Assembly: GCA_009760855.2 (NCBI GenBank)
Contig: WPIO01000030.1
Span: 3,817,501 to 3,881,500, forward strand
DNA from: Cristatella mucedo
Taxonomy: Eukaryota > Bryozoa > Phylactolaemata > Cristatellidae
Direction of reading: 5' to 3'
DNA length: 64,000 nucleotides
How positions within the stretch are numbered: the first letter of the stretch is position 1; each line of letters begins with the position of its first letter. Position numbers and translations under genes: made by a program. This document shows, one piece after another, positions 21,178 through 31,452 of the stretch. The notes beneath the pieces were generated by a model. That model worked only from the letters and a program-made list of their open reading frames with translations. It was not told where the DNA came from and did not search any database.

Positions 21178-22437
21178 TTATCTACATAAATAGTCCATCA
21201 CCTGAGCAGTATGCCCTATCATTTTTTGCCTTTGTACAGGCATCCTACGTACACCTTTGTTCTTGAGGTTGTATTTCGCCTTTGCCAAACTAGCTCTCTT
21301 GGGTTCCCTGTCGTAATCCTTCATGAACAACCTCATATACCTGCCCACAGGAATGCCTAACCTTCTGAAAACTGGGATACGACCACACATCCCTTCATTC
21401 TTCTGTAGACAGGCATCAGCCACTGCCACTCGAACTGGTGACAAGCCTTTATATTCACTCTTTCGAGCCTCTGTCCAGATTAGGTTGTGGAGGGAGTCAT
21501 TATGATTTTGGGTGCGACCATGCAAACATTTTTTTAGAAGGTCATCGGATAGTTTATCCTCACACAGATCCTTTGCGGCTTGTTTTATCCCTGGTTTTAG
21601 TACGTGATGTCTTGATTCTGCATGGTCATAAACCGTATTACTTGCTACAGCTTTCTCATAGGGACATTCAGACGACGCACCTTTCGTACAGAACCTGTGA
21701 TCTGGCTCCTGATTAGTGAAGAAAGTATGGTGAAAAGATTACCATACATCCTTCTTCAAGCCCTCTAGATTATTCGTATTCTCTGTCACCGCACGGGCAA
21801 AGTGTTGCTGCAATCTACTAGCTATTTGGCCAGTTAGCCCACCCTTTCCACCGAACCCACCCTTAATCGCTGGGTATTTCGCTTTCTTTCTTTTAAGGTT
21901 TCGCAAAGCAGTGCCCAGCCTCTTACTGACATGCGCTATACACTCCAGTTTTGTTATTTCTGTCTCTCCATACGGTTTGGCTTTGGTTACACTTTGCCAA
22001 GCTTTGGAATCACCATCCCCTAGATACCTAACATACCGTGCACCACGGGTTTCTAGCGAGCGTTCAAACATACGTTTTGCCCCTTCCCCTTCCATTGCAC
22101 CACTTGTGCCACTGAAATTTTTATCGCAGTCATGCTCTCCTCGCTTACCAGCTGCACAAACCTTGCATGCTAAGCTGAGCACTTCTGCATCTAGTGCCTT
22201 TCCTGTTTTAAGGGAAGTGCCTGTTGCTACCCCATGCTTCGATTGAAAGCCACGGGTCCTCCACGTGCCATCGACGGCGATGGTGATGTCACACGAGTTA
22301 GCTAAAGCCTTCTCCTCTTCTACAGCTCTCACCATTGACAGTTCAGCCTCTTTCGTAGCTGCAGCAGCAATTGCTTTCACACAGTCTGTGTAGCGTTTAG
22401 ATGGGATAGGGGAGGTAAATCTAACAACCCAAAAAGT
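21178..22437 (-). pseudogene. Mutator-like (PF20700-type) transposase, broken
   Basis: The frame reads ITIAVDGTWRTRGFQS (about residue 32 of the longest frame), then GVATGTSLKTGKALDAEVLS, a CxxC-like KVCAAGKRGEHDCDKN region, GTSGAMEGEGAKRMFERS, RYVRYLGDGDSKAW, and ITKLECIAHVSKRLGTALR. This order, with the DGTW, GDGDSK and ECxxHVxKR blocks, is that of the Mutator-like transposase domain common in arthropods and other invertebrates. The C-terminal part holds HGRTQNHNDSLHNLIW. Both parts are in the same frame. The only break between them is a TAA at 21739-21741 directly after a KKDVW block. Upstream, the frame stays open to a TGA at about 22435, so the N-terminus is missing or mutated. The gene is lightly decayed and probably not functional. 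No terminal inverted repeats were identified. Confidence 0.85.
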
Positions 22438-22952
22438 TGTTCAGCCCCTGCTCTTCCTAGCCCCAATGCTCCTAGCAGCATAAATTGCCTGAATGTTCAG
22501 GGGCAGCTCAGGCTCTGTCGACCTTACACGACCAATTCAGTAAGCGCGGAGAATGTCTCGGCATCAGTCACACTGCCGACGATGTAGCACACCAACGTTT
22601 TTCTACGGTAGCCCGGGGCAAGTAGCGCCGCGCCGTTTCCGTCCGTGTGACCGCCAACCAAGCGATACTACCGTACTGTCAGTGATCTTGTGCTATAAAC
22701 GTGATGTGGCGGCATCCGAGTCCAGAAAGACCAAGGCCGAAAACCTAGCTCTTGCAGAGGTTCTAGTCTCAGCCTACGCATGACAAAATTTGGCAAAGGT
22801 CTGAGCCTTGGAATCACGGCTAGAGACTGATAGGTGCAGCAACCAATGCACGCACGTATGCCGTGCCAATACAGTGGATTTTTTCCACTACATACACATC
22901 TTGCGGATCTGGCCCGCCAGATGAAAATCCTGACTGCGCATCGGATTATAAG
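22438..22952. other. Unassigned; possibly the 5' part of the Mutator-like element
   Basis: No coding exon supported. It contains a diverged copy of the 13.35-kb repeat at 22803-22849. Confidence 0.35.
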
Positions 22953-22954
22953 TA

Positions 22955-23779
22955 TAGTGGAACCTCGGCTTACGAGTTTAATTCGGTCCGTGCCCGAGCT
23001 CGTAACTCAAATTAATCGAATTTCAAATCAATTGCACCAATTGAAATGAATCGAAATGCCATTAATCCGTTCTGGAACCCCCGAAAACTGTGATTTTGGT
23101 CACATGTTTTTAAATTGAGAAATCTACTTATAAATAACGAATATCGCTTTAAAAACAATGCAATAGAATGTCTTGCAATAAACAGGTTTTATTAATCTTA
23201 ATGTATAGGAGTTACTTTGAGATCAGACGACTTGAAGATGCTAATAGAGTTAGAGGAGAAAGGCTGAAATTAATATCTGAATCTTATTTGCCGATTTTTT
23301 CTCTTTTCGCCGGGCTTTCCTCGCTTTCAGTTTAGTGGCTGGGCCTTTAAGCAGACGCGCTGATTGTTATCAGTTATGCGATTAATTCTCGCACGGTAAT
23401 ATTGCTTAAATAGAGTACAGCACGTACGTAGCTTTTCCTGCTGTAGTCTGATTTAACACCGGAGTCTGGTGACCATGTGCGTCGAAGGATCACGCTGGCT
23501 CGCTGTAGTCTGTCTGAGCGAACCAGCAGGCCTGCGCTTGGCGTCACATCCGGGACGCAGGGCAGCGTCTTGCTATGGAGCGTCGTCCGCTGCCCTAATC
23601 TTCTTGGCCTTAGTAACCACACGCAGCATGAAGTTTGCGCGGCAACTAGCGGTGGAATATCTGAAGCGGACTCTTAACCCAAATTTTAGCCCGTAACTCA
23701 AAGCAAAAAATTGGCCAAGAGACAGCTCGTATCTCGAAACACTCGCATGTCGAGACACTCATAAGCCAAGGTACCGCTG
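22955..23779. mobile_element. Non-autonomous Tc1/mariner/pogo-type element with terminal inverted repeats
   Basis: The left end TAGTGGAACCTCGGCTTACG and the reverse complement of the right end CAGCGGTACCTTGGCTTATG match at about 16 of 20 positions, and both are flanked by TA (22953-22954 and 23780-23781). The similarity continues inward, for example GAGCTCGTAACTC on the left and CCGTAACTCAAAGC near the right end. The 825-bp interior encodes no transposase. The GTGGAACCTCGG end and TA duplication are typical of pogo/Tigger-like and related IS630-Tc1-mariner elements. The exact family is not determined. Confidence 0.75.
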
Positions 23780-23781
23780 TA

Positions 23782-24104
23782 ATAGCTTAACGCGGCTGCA
23801 ACAAAGACCGCGCGTACTTTAAGACAACAACTCCGTAATAGCGTGGATAAGTCTGTTCGTTTGCGACGGAGTCTAACAGACGTCTGCTAGCAGCCACAAG
23901 CCGCCATCTGTTAGACTCGTTCGCAGCAGCTCTTGAACCTTTCAATGGCTGGAGCTCAGCTCAGCACAATTAAAAAAGCACAACTTACTGCCTATTGCAT
24001 TGCTTACGCTTTTATAGCCGCTATATATCAGGAACTTCGAATTACGAGTCAGTCATGATCTGGCTGATTTAGCGCGTCACCGATTCACTCGTCTCAGCTC
24101 CAAC
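23782..24104. other. Probable intron, no gene seen
   Basis: Short unique-looking interval between a DNA transposon and a LINE tail. Confidence 0.35.
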
Positions 24105-24240
24105 GATGCGCGTCCTGTGCAACGGCACCTTAACACTAACCATTCGACCATGCTTCATTTACGGTATATGTAAAGTGCCAAGAAATAAATCAACTTCTCC
24201 GAGGGCGCTATATACAAATATTGTAATATTATTATTTGCT
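24105..24240 (+). mobile_element. LINE 3' tail fragment
   Basis: Decayed 3' UTR (ACTAACCATTCGACCATG) and hairpin tail (AAAGTGCCAAGAAATAAATC to GGGCGCTATATACAAA) ending in a short ATT tract. 5'-truncated. Confidence 0.65.
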
Positions 24241-24359
24241 ATGAGGAAGTTTCTTGCTGAATCCCCCGTCGCCCCTTCCCCCGTTAGGCAAACGTTCGCT
24301 CTTGCTCGGACGAAGCGGCGGCATTTCGGACGATCTAGCCGCTCGATCTAGCTCTTTGC

Positions 24360-25297
24360 CTCCGGTAAAAGCTCTCGCCGCATAGTACAGCATTGCTCAC
24401 CTTTTGTCCGAGCATATCTTTCGAGCGGCGCTCGCGCACGCGCGCGGGCATCGCGCCGCATTCCCATCCGCGCGCGGTAAGCAGACCACGCAGCCGACCC
24501 CTGTCGCGGCCACCGACCGAGTCGGTCGCGGGGATTATCGTTGCAGCGACTAATTGTCCTCTGAAGGGGACGACGAATGCACGGCGGCGCTCAGGGCCGA
24601 GCGCCGCTCGATGCGGCCGCTCGCGAAGCTGGTCTTCTCTGAGCACTTCGACGCCCTTCGATTGTTTGTGTTATGGCGTGCTTGTTTGGGGCTCCTTTGC
24701 ACAGATGGAATCGTGCGCAGCGAGCGGGGCTGACCAAATATTGGCGGTCGATTATGCTCCTCGCAGCCGTTGTCAGGCGCCGTTTGCCCATGCGCGCGCC
24801 GAGCGGCGGCGCGCCGCCCTGAGCGCGAGCTGACCTGCAGCCGGCGGCGGACGGCGGACGGCGGCGGACGAGGAGGATCAGGTGGGCGCGTGCTTCGTCG
24901 CCTTCCGACCGTCGCGTGTGCGCTCAAATTCTCACCTCTCCTAACCTAGCGGAGGCAGCGGCGGAGGCGACAGCGTTCGCCGCTCGGTACCCGGTGCCTG
25001 CGACGAAGGGCGGACGCGGTCGAATGGGCGGTCGGGCTACCAGCGAGCGCCTGAGCGCGTGCGTCCGCGCGCGCGAGCAGCGTCGGCGGCTGGATGAAAC
25101 AATCGAACGAGTCGTTCTTTTCCGTTCGGCTGCGGCGGGCGCCCAACGGGCTCGGCAGATAACAGAAGTGGCCCAGTCGCCGCCGCCGCCGGCGCGGCGC
25201 CCCCGAGGCACTTCGGTGGCGCAGCGGAATGTGCGGTCGCGACTCCTGAGTCGGCGGCGGTGGAATGGCCGAGCCATGCCGCAGGCTTTTCTTGCAG
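24360..25297 (+). promoter_or_regulatory. Second GC-rich island, upstream of the 25.3-kb exon
   Basis: Strongly GC- and CpG-rich from about 24.4 to 26.2 kb, with overlapping Arg/Ala-rich frames on both strands. It ends directly on a well-defined exon, so it may be a promoter plus 5' leader for a transcript starting at ATG 25265 or 25325. A role as simple intron is equally possible. Confidence 0.35.
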
Positions 25298-25501
25298 ACT
25301 GGTTACGCGTCGATACCGACGACCATGGTGGAGTCGCCGCGGTTCGAGCTGCCGCTCGATCTCAAGGAGCTCGAGACCCTTACGCCGATGGAGTACCTGG
25401 AGCGCTACGTCACCGTGCAGGCGCGCGTGCGGCGCACCTTCTACCACAAGGTGTTCAACAAGTACCGAGACCCCAAGACGGACCTGCTCGACGGAACGGC
25501 G
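25298..25501 (+). CDS. Unidentified gene, EF-hand-like protein, exon with strong coding signal
   Basis: The exon is bounded by the acceptor TTTTCTTGCAG and the donor GCG followed by GTGAGC. It has 68 codons in phase 0-0. It encodes TGYASIPTTMVESPRFELPL, then DLKELETLTPMEYLERYVTV, and VRRTFYHKVFNKYRDPKTDL. The alternation of acidic and hydrophobic residues and the helix followed by a DPKTDLLDG turn look like an EF-hand-type helix-loop, though not a canonical calcium loop. Codon use is strongly GC-ending. ATG 25325 (ACCATGG, optimal context) could be the start if the upstream acceptor is not used; ATG 25265 is a further alternative. The next exon continues the frame in phase 0. Confidence 0.65.
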
Positions 25502-26480
25502 GTGAGCGCGCGCCCTCGGCTGGCGATGAAGCGACAAACGGGCTTTGCTACGGCGCTCGCCTACGCCCCCGGCGGGGGGGGGGATGGGGGAAGCCGAGCG
25601 GGTCGAGCGATCTCGCGGGGTCCTGTCGTTTCTCCTACGCCGTAGGCGCGAAGTCGTTGGCTGTGCCCGGAGCGGCGACCGAGGACCGTTCGGCGCCTGC
25701 AATCGAACCAAGCCGGTTTCTCGAGCGTGCGCGCGTCAACTGCCTTTTACCGGTCGTCCCGCGATTGCCGACTCGCATCGCTGAGCCGTCGGGTGAAGCG
25801 ACGGGTCGACCGACGCTCGTCGCGCGACCGAGGCTGAGCGGGCGAGGCCGCGAGCAAGATCTATTCGCGTGCGTCCGGGCTCTCCGCGACCGGAGCCCTT
25901 AAGCGCGTTCTCGGCAAGGCAGAGGCGATCGCCGGGCGGGACGATCGCGAGCGCGTGCGAAGAAGCCGGATCGTCACCGACCTGCGGTGAGCCGACCGGC
26001 GTTTTCGCAGCCATCCCGGGCCCCCGCCGTGGTTTTCGGTTCGTAGCTGCGGTTCCGTTCTCGCTCTCGCCGCCGGGTTCCGGGAAAACCAAGCGGTAGT
26101 CGAAACGTAGCTCGCGAGCGCGCGCTCTGGCGCTTGCGGAGGCGTCACCGCAGCGCCACTAACCTTCATTCTCTCTAGCCGACTTGCATTCGCTCGATGA
26201 AGCTCCGAAAGGTCAGCGAGGTCTTACTCACCGCCCTAGCTCCGAGAGAACGTTGCGGCAGCCGCAGGTGATGCGCTCGTCTCAGTTACTGGAACTTCGC
26301 TACCGGAAGCGAGCTCGCCCTTCTTCTACGAGGTTGCGATAATAATGACATTGCAATTTTTTCTTACGCAGTCGCCGCTTTGCTGTAAATTCTTCCTGTC
26401 TGCACGTATGTAATATCCGAGCAAAAAAGTAACGATTATCTGATTTGACAACTTCATTTAAATTACTGCTGAAGTGCTTT
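25502..26480. other. Intron, first part GC-rich
   Basis: The GC-rich island continues to about 26.25 kb and then turns AT-rich. No additional exon is supported. A 224-codon minus-strand frame overlapping the exon is its shadow. Confidence 0.45.
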
Positions 26481-26485
26481 AATAA

Positions 26486-29400
26486 TAATAATAGTAATAA
26501 TAATAGACTTGATAAACCACCCTCAGAGAACTCAATCTCTTTCTGGGTACATTAGATTTGCTGTAAAGAAAACACGATCGAATGGTGGGTGGTATTGATT
26601 TTGATAAACAACATTATTAACACAAATGTAAAGCGCCTAGAAAGAGATTAAGCTCTCTGAAGGCGCTTTATCAAGTGCATTATTATTATTATTATTATTA
26701 TCAACATGGTCACGGATTAAATGCACAGGGTCAGCATGCAAGTGTGTTTAGTGGCAGCATGCACAGTGTCAGCACGCATAAGCACATAAAGAACAAATCA
26801 CAGGCACCCACTATTTGCTGTCATAAATAGGTGCGTTTTTAAGTTCTTTTTAAATGTGGTCAAGCCAAGGGATGTTACGAAAGTCGGGAGTGAGTTCCAG
26901 GCTTTGGAAGCATGCGAACTAAATGCACGGTCTCCGAAGGGTTTGAGGTTTGTACGAGGTATAGGTAAACAGTTAGTTTCCGAAAAGCGGGTAGTGTGAT
27001 GCTTGGCCTGGTAGGGGAGTAGATCTGATAGGTAGGTTGGGACCAAAAGCATGAAGAGACCTAAAAGTGAGCGACAAAACCTTGAAGTCGATGTGGCGCT
27101 TAACGGTTAGCCAATGCAGGTCTGCGATAAGTGGTCTGGTGTGGCAACTGCGACGCTTACAACAAACAGGTATAGGTGCAGAGTTTTCCACCAGCTGTAA
27201 GCGTATGTTTGCACAGGCCGGTAGGCCAGCAAGCAGTGAGTTACAGAAGTCAAGACGGGATGCCACAAATGCATGGACCAAGTTAGGTGTGGTATCCCTG
27301 TCTAAACAAGGCCATAATGGCAATGCTATGTAGATGAAAGTAGGCAGACTTGATTGTGGAGCTGATGTGGTCGTCTAACAAGAGGTCACTTTGGAACATG
27401 ATACCTAGATTTCGTGCAGATTCAACAGGAGATATGCCGGAAGAGCCGATTTTGAGCGTTCGCCTTTCAAATTTCTGAATCGCACTTTGTTTGCCCACAA
27501 CTAGTAAGTTAGTTTTATCATCATTTGTTTTAAAAAAAATTGCTGCCATCCATGTGCGGATGTCATCAATGCATTCAGCTAGTGAATTTAGAGAATTTGA
27601 GGTGCTCGAAGGCCGGGAGGGATCAAAGTAAAGGTACAAATGAGTGTCATCCGTATAGAAGTGAAAGCCTAGATTGTGCCTGGCAATCACATCAGCAAGA
27701 GGGAGAGTATAAACCGTGAAAAGAACCGGACCTAGCACGGAGCCCTGAGGTTCCCCATATTTCAGAGGTACCTCGTATGATCTTTGTCCATTCACATCAA
27801 TACTCTGGAGTCTGTCACTAAGATAGGATCTGAAACATTGCAAAGCAGTTCCAGTGATTCCCAGGCGAGATGAGAGGCGCTCTAGAAGGACTTGGTGATC
27901 AATAGTATCAAATGCTGCCGAATGATCTAGCAAATCAAGCAGAGATACTGTACCCATGTCTGCTTTCCTAAGTAGGTCATTGTACACCCTAAGCAATGCT
28001 GACTCTGTGGAGTTATTAGCTCTAAAGCCAGACTGGAACTTACTAGCAAGGTGTGAGGTTTCATTATATGAATTGAGCTGGTCTGTCACGACTCGTTCCA
28101 CTGTCTTTGATAGGGATGGTAGAAGGGAGACTGGGCGGTAGCTCAAGTTCTCTTGGTCAAGTGTCGCTTTCTTGAGTAGTGGCCTGACTACAGCTTTTTC
28201 AAAAGGTACTGGACATGATCTGAGGCTAATGACATAATAATGATGTTAGTTATGCATGGCAGCAGCAAATAATTGCAAGGTACGAGCAGGACAGCGGGAA
28301 TATGGTCCAAAGGACTTGTCTTCTTTGATTGGGATATGAACTTCAGGACAAGATCACCAGTGACCTGCTTGAATGTAGACATTGAGGTGCTGCAAGGAAT
28401 CGAAGGACAGCATTCTAGGGGGATGCTGCTATCGTAGGAATGGACTTCCTGATCTTGTCTATATTCTGGTCAAAGAATCTAGAGAAGCGATAAGCTAGAT
28501 CATTACTGAGATTGTCAGGTCAGGAGCTAGTCTGGGAGCGGTTGAGGAGAGAGTTTATCGTCAACATCAGCATTTTGGACTATGCATCTGTGATTCAACA
28601 ACGTTTTTATAGAAGCTACACTTGGCCTTTGCTAGGATTGATTGGTATCACCTACAGCAGTCCTCGTATGCCAGTCGACGGACAGTCAGGCCTGATCTTC
28701 TGTATGCTTTTTCAAGCTTGCGCCTAGTAGACCCAGCTAGAATAACGCCTGCGGTAAACCATAGGCCGTCTGGGCGAGGGTGCACAGTGCGCTTTTTCAT
28801 AGGTGCAAACTCGTCGAGCGTGTTAGCTAATGTCGTGTTATAGCTATCTACCAATGATGACAGATCGGAGGGGGACTGAGCAGCTGAGGGGAAGCAGATA
28901 TTCTCGCACGGACAGCATCGACGTCAAGGGTCTTGAGGATATTGCGATTCACAAATGATTTAAGAGGATGGGAAGGATGGCACACATTGTAGACTGAATC
29001 AGATTTGCATGTGGTCAGATAAGCAGGATGTGGTAGTAACTTGTGATGACAAAGTGCAGTTGTATGAGAAAACTTGGTTGAGTGTGTGACCCTTGCTGTG
29101 AGTAGGACCGTGCACATGAGCCAAAAGAGACAATGAGTGAGTCAATACACGAAATTCAGTGTTTAAGGCGTCAGATAAGTTATCAGGGTGAATGTTGAAA
29201 TCACCCATGACGTGGAAGGATCAATTTCCGTGCACACAGAATCTAAATGAGATCGGGGAAATCCGAGATAAAAGAAGACTTATTACCTGGTGGGCGATAG
29301 ACTACTGCCACCATCGGTAGCTTGCTTTCGGGTGAAATCAGACAATCAATTCAAAAGACTGCTTCTAAGGTACTGTAAATGGTTTGAAGTTGAATTACGA

Positions 29401-29875
29401 GCACACGGTAATAGCAACTTCACCTCCAGTTTTGATTGATCTAGGGGTGTGAAAGAATGAGAAACCATTTGGGGTAGCGTCTTTAATCGTCGGACAGTTT
29501 ATCGATTTTAGCTAAGTTTCAGTCAAGGTGAGCAGGTCAAGGCGAGCATGTCAAGACCATTTTCAGAAATAAGGTTGCTTATAACTAGATGTTTACTGCA
29601 CATTGAGCGAGGTCTAGAGGCAGCGTTAGGTTGGGCCACCGGAGTTGTAACAAGCTCGATGACCACTAAGTTTGAGAGATTCACAGTGACGCATGTGGGG
29701 GAGCGCGCCGAGCGGTTCGAGACAATGCTAGGAATACCAAACGAGAGGGTACGCAGCTCGCAGTTTACGCCCAACGAGCGGCGTCTCAGCTGGCGGCTCC
29801 GGCCACCGAGCAATGAAATCTTCTTTGTACGGACTTTGTTCAAATACAGCCTAGGCAGCAAACCTTTATAGGCCG
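26486..29875 (-). mobile_element. Near-full-length, decayed L2/CR1-like LINE
   Basis: Reading on the minus strand from about 29.86 kb: an N-terminal piece ending in ISNLISENGLDMLALT (start of the endonuclease), then GDFNIHPDNLSD and a LSDH block (endonuclease). The linker with SLDHIPAVLL-like sequence follows, then 287 codons of reverse transcriptase ([25 protein letters not shown], and FHFYTDDTHLY). The C-terminal thumb lies in two overlapping frames and ends in the hairpin tail at 26510-26560. The catalytic YADD is YTDD here, and several frameshifts are present, so it is inactive. It lies in an intron of the EF-hand-like gene in antisense orientation and shows the whole ORF2 order of the family. 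No ORF1 was seen. Confidence 0.85.
26615..26701 (+). mobile_element. Tail-only LINE insertion nested in an antisense LINE
   Basis: About 87 bp containing only the family hairpin tail and an (ATT)n run in plus orientation. It interrupts the 3' UTR of the minus-strand LINE. CAACAT occurs at 26609-26614 and again at 26702-26707, a possible 6-bp target-site duplication. It is an extreme 5' truncation. Confidence 0.75.
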
Positions 29876-30035
29876 CCGCGGCTCACCTTGGAAAGTAATC
29901 TAACTGAGGCTTCCATTACTTGCCATTAGGGAGACACGTTACGACTTCGGCACGACATGGCGACTAGCAGTTTACGCCCAACGAGCGGCGTCTCAGCTGG
30001 CGGCTCCGGCCACCGCGGCGGCTCCGGGCTGCTTT
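29758..30035 (-). repeat. Direct repeat of 47-48 bp at the 5' end of the antisense LINE
   Basis: The segment beginning GCAGTTTACGCCCAACGAGC and ending CTCCGGCCACCG occurs at about 29759-29806 and again at about 29969-30016, with no difference seen by eye, 210 bp apart. The GC-rich stretch sits just upstream of the first recognisable coding block of the LINE, so it may be its 5' UTR. Confidence 0.7.
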
Positions 30036-30600
30036 CTTTAATCAGTGCATTATTCTCGAATCTTGGCAACAGCAGTAACATCTAGGAATGCATATGATCT
30101 ACGATGACGAAGCGATAATAGCTGAGCTGAGGTAATAAGTAACGTGCAGGTTACTAGCCTCTGGCGAAGCTCATTCCACCGCCGGCGTGGGAAACCCAGC
30201 AGCCCAAAGCGATAAGTGTTTAGATATCCATAAGCACGTAATTTCTTACACGCTACGGTCAAATAACAATTAATGACTATCACCGCAGTTAGCAGTTGTC
30301 AACAAAAGCTTGCGCGCTATAGGAACAGCTCTATGAACAAACGATGACGTATTAGCTGGAATAAAACCCACGACGCGGGTCGGGAATCCCTTTGCGACAC
30401 TTTGGTCAGGAAGAGCGAGTGCCTTATCCATGAGCTAAGACGCTGGAATGACCTTTACAAGATAGCAAGCATATCTTACTCCTAGCTAGTTTACGAGGTT
30501 GTCGTGTTTGTCATAGAGTCGGAATTCTGGAATCAATGCTTCCACTTCACACAGAGCAGGTAGCGGAATTTTTTAAAGAAAACTTAATGGTCACCGTTAT
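30036..30600. other. Probable intron, no gene seen
   Basis: Nothing recognised. Short frames only. Confidence 0.35.
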
Positions 30601-30735
30601 CAGCTGGTTTGGTCTAGCGGTGAAGATGCTCGCCCCGACCAAGGTCTTACTGAGGTCTTGGGCTCGAGCCCCGAGGCATATGTGAAGCGCCTGAATAGAG
30701 ATTAAGTTCTCTTGTGGCGCTATATAAATGAATTA
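30601..30735 (+). mobile_element. tRNA-derived SINE, family A
   Basis: The best preserved copy. The head CAGCTGGTTTGGTCTAGCGG contains a box A-like segment. CTTGGGCTCGAGCCCCGAGG is box B-like. The tail AAGCGCCTGAATAGAG to GTGGCGCTATATAAATG follows. Its 3' end runs directly into an AT repeat and a palindrome. Confidence 0.85.
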
Positions 30736-30770
30736 TATATATATATATGTATGATATATATATATATATT

Positions 30771-30806
<36 letters not shown>

Positions 30807-30829
30807 ATTCATTTATATAGCGCCACAAG
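30711..30829. repeat. 119-bp AT-rich palindrome with SINE-tail arms
   Basis: The left arm begins CTTGTGGCGCTATATAAATG and continues AATTATATAT. The right arm ends with the exact reverse complement, TTCATTTATATAGCGCCACA then AG. At least 26 bp of each arm pair perfectly. The centre is almost pure (AT)n with a few ATGTAT interruptions. The whole can fold as a cruciform. The left arm is the end of a family A SINE. Confidence 0.93.
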
Positions 30830-31253
30830 ACTAAACTAACTCTGACTAAACATTTTTTTAACGATATATTTTAGAAAAGACAATACTGATAGTGAGGTCT
30901 GCCCACGACAAGTAAATCTTAAGAGATTCTAATTCGTCTCTGAACCCTACTGCTCGCGTGGCGACCAGAAGAATGACCGGGGGCGCCGCAATAGCTGCAT
31001 TCTTTTGGTCCGCTGGAATTATATGGCGGCGATGTGGTTCTGCTGATGACGTAATTGGAAAGAAGAAACCTTTTAAGCAAACAGACCAACGTCTGAACAG
31101 GAAGTGTATCCTTTTGGTCCACTACTGCTGTATCATAAAAACAAATCTTAGCACTGTCACTAACATCTAAAATCTTGATTCTTATTCGTTTAAACTTTGT
31201 TATTGCATTACTTGCCTTCTAGCCTCCACGATATGCGCCAAGTGTGCCGCGCG
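30830..31253. other. Probable intron, no gene seen
   Basis: Nothing recognised between the palindrome and the minisatellite. Confidence 0.35.
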
Positions 31254-31452
31254 CTTGGTCACGTGTGTTTGGTCGCGTGCGTTTGGTCGCGTGCGCTTGG
31301 TCACGTGCGCTTGGTCACGTGCGATCGGGCCCCTTGCGTTTGGTCACGTGCGCTTGGTCACGGGCGCTTGGTCACGTGCGCTTGATCACGTGCGCTTGAT
31401 CACGTGCGCTTGGTCACGTGCGCTTGGTCACGTGTGCTTGGTCACGCGTGGT
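31254..31452. repeat. 14-bp minisatellite with nine CACGTG sites
   Basis: About 14 tandem units of consensus CTTGGTCACGTGCG. CACGTG occurs at 31260, 31302, 31316, 31345, 31373, 31387, 31401, 31415 and 31429, mostly 14 bp apart. Variant units have TCGCGTG or CACGGG, and one unit near 31322-31337 is disrupted. CACGTG is the canonical E-box of bHLH-zip factors (USF, MITF/TFE, MYC/MAX) and of CLOCK-type bHLH-PAS factors. Protein-like frames through it are repeats only. Confidence 0.95.

Noticed and set aside
25037-25711. 224-codon minus-strand frame over the 25.3-kb exon
   Set aside because: Antisense shadow of a GC-rich coding exon.
30601-30680. tRNA gene
   Set aside because: Box A/B-like sequences belong to a SINE head with a LINE-type tail and no complete cloverleaf was found; the other SINE copies were treated the same way.
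31254-31452. CRISPR-like regular repeat
   Set aside because: Units of 14 bp are directly tandem without spacers, in a eukaryotic intron; it is a minisatellite.
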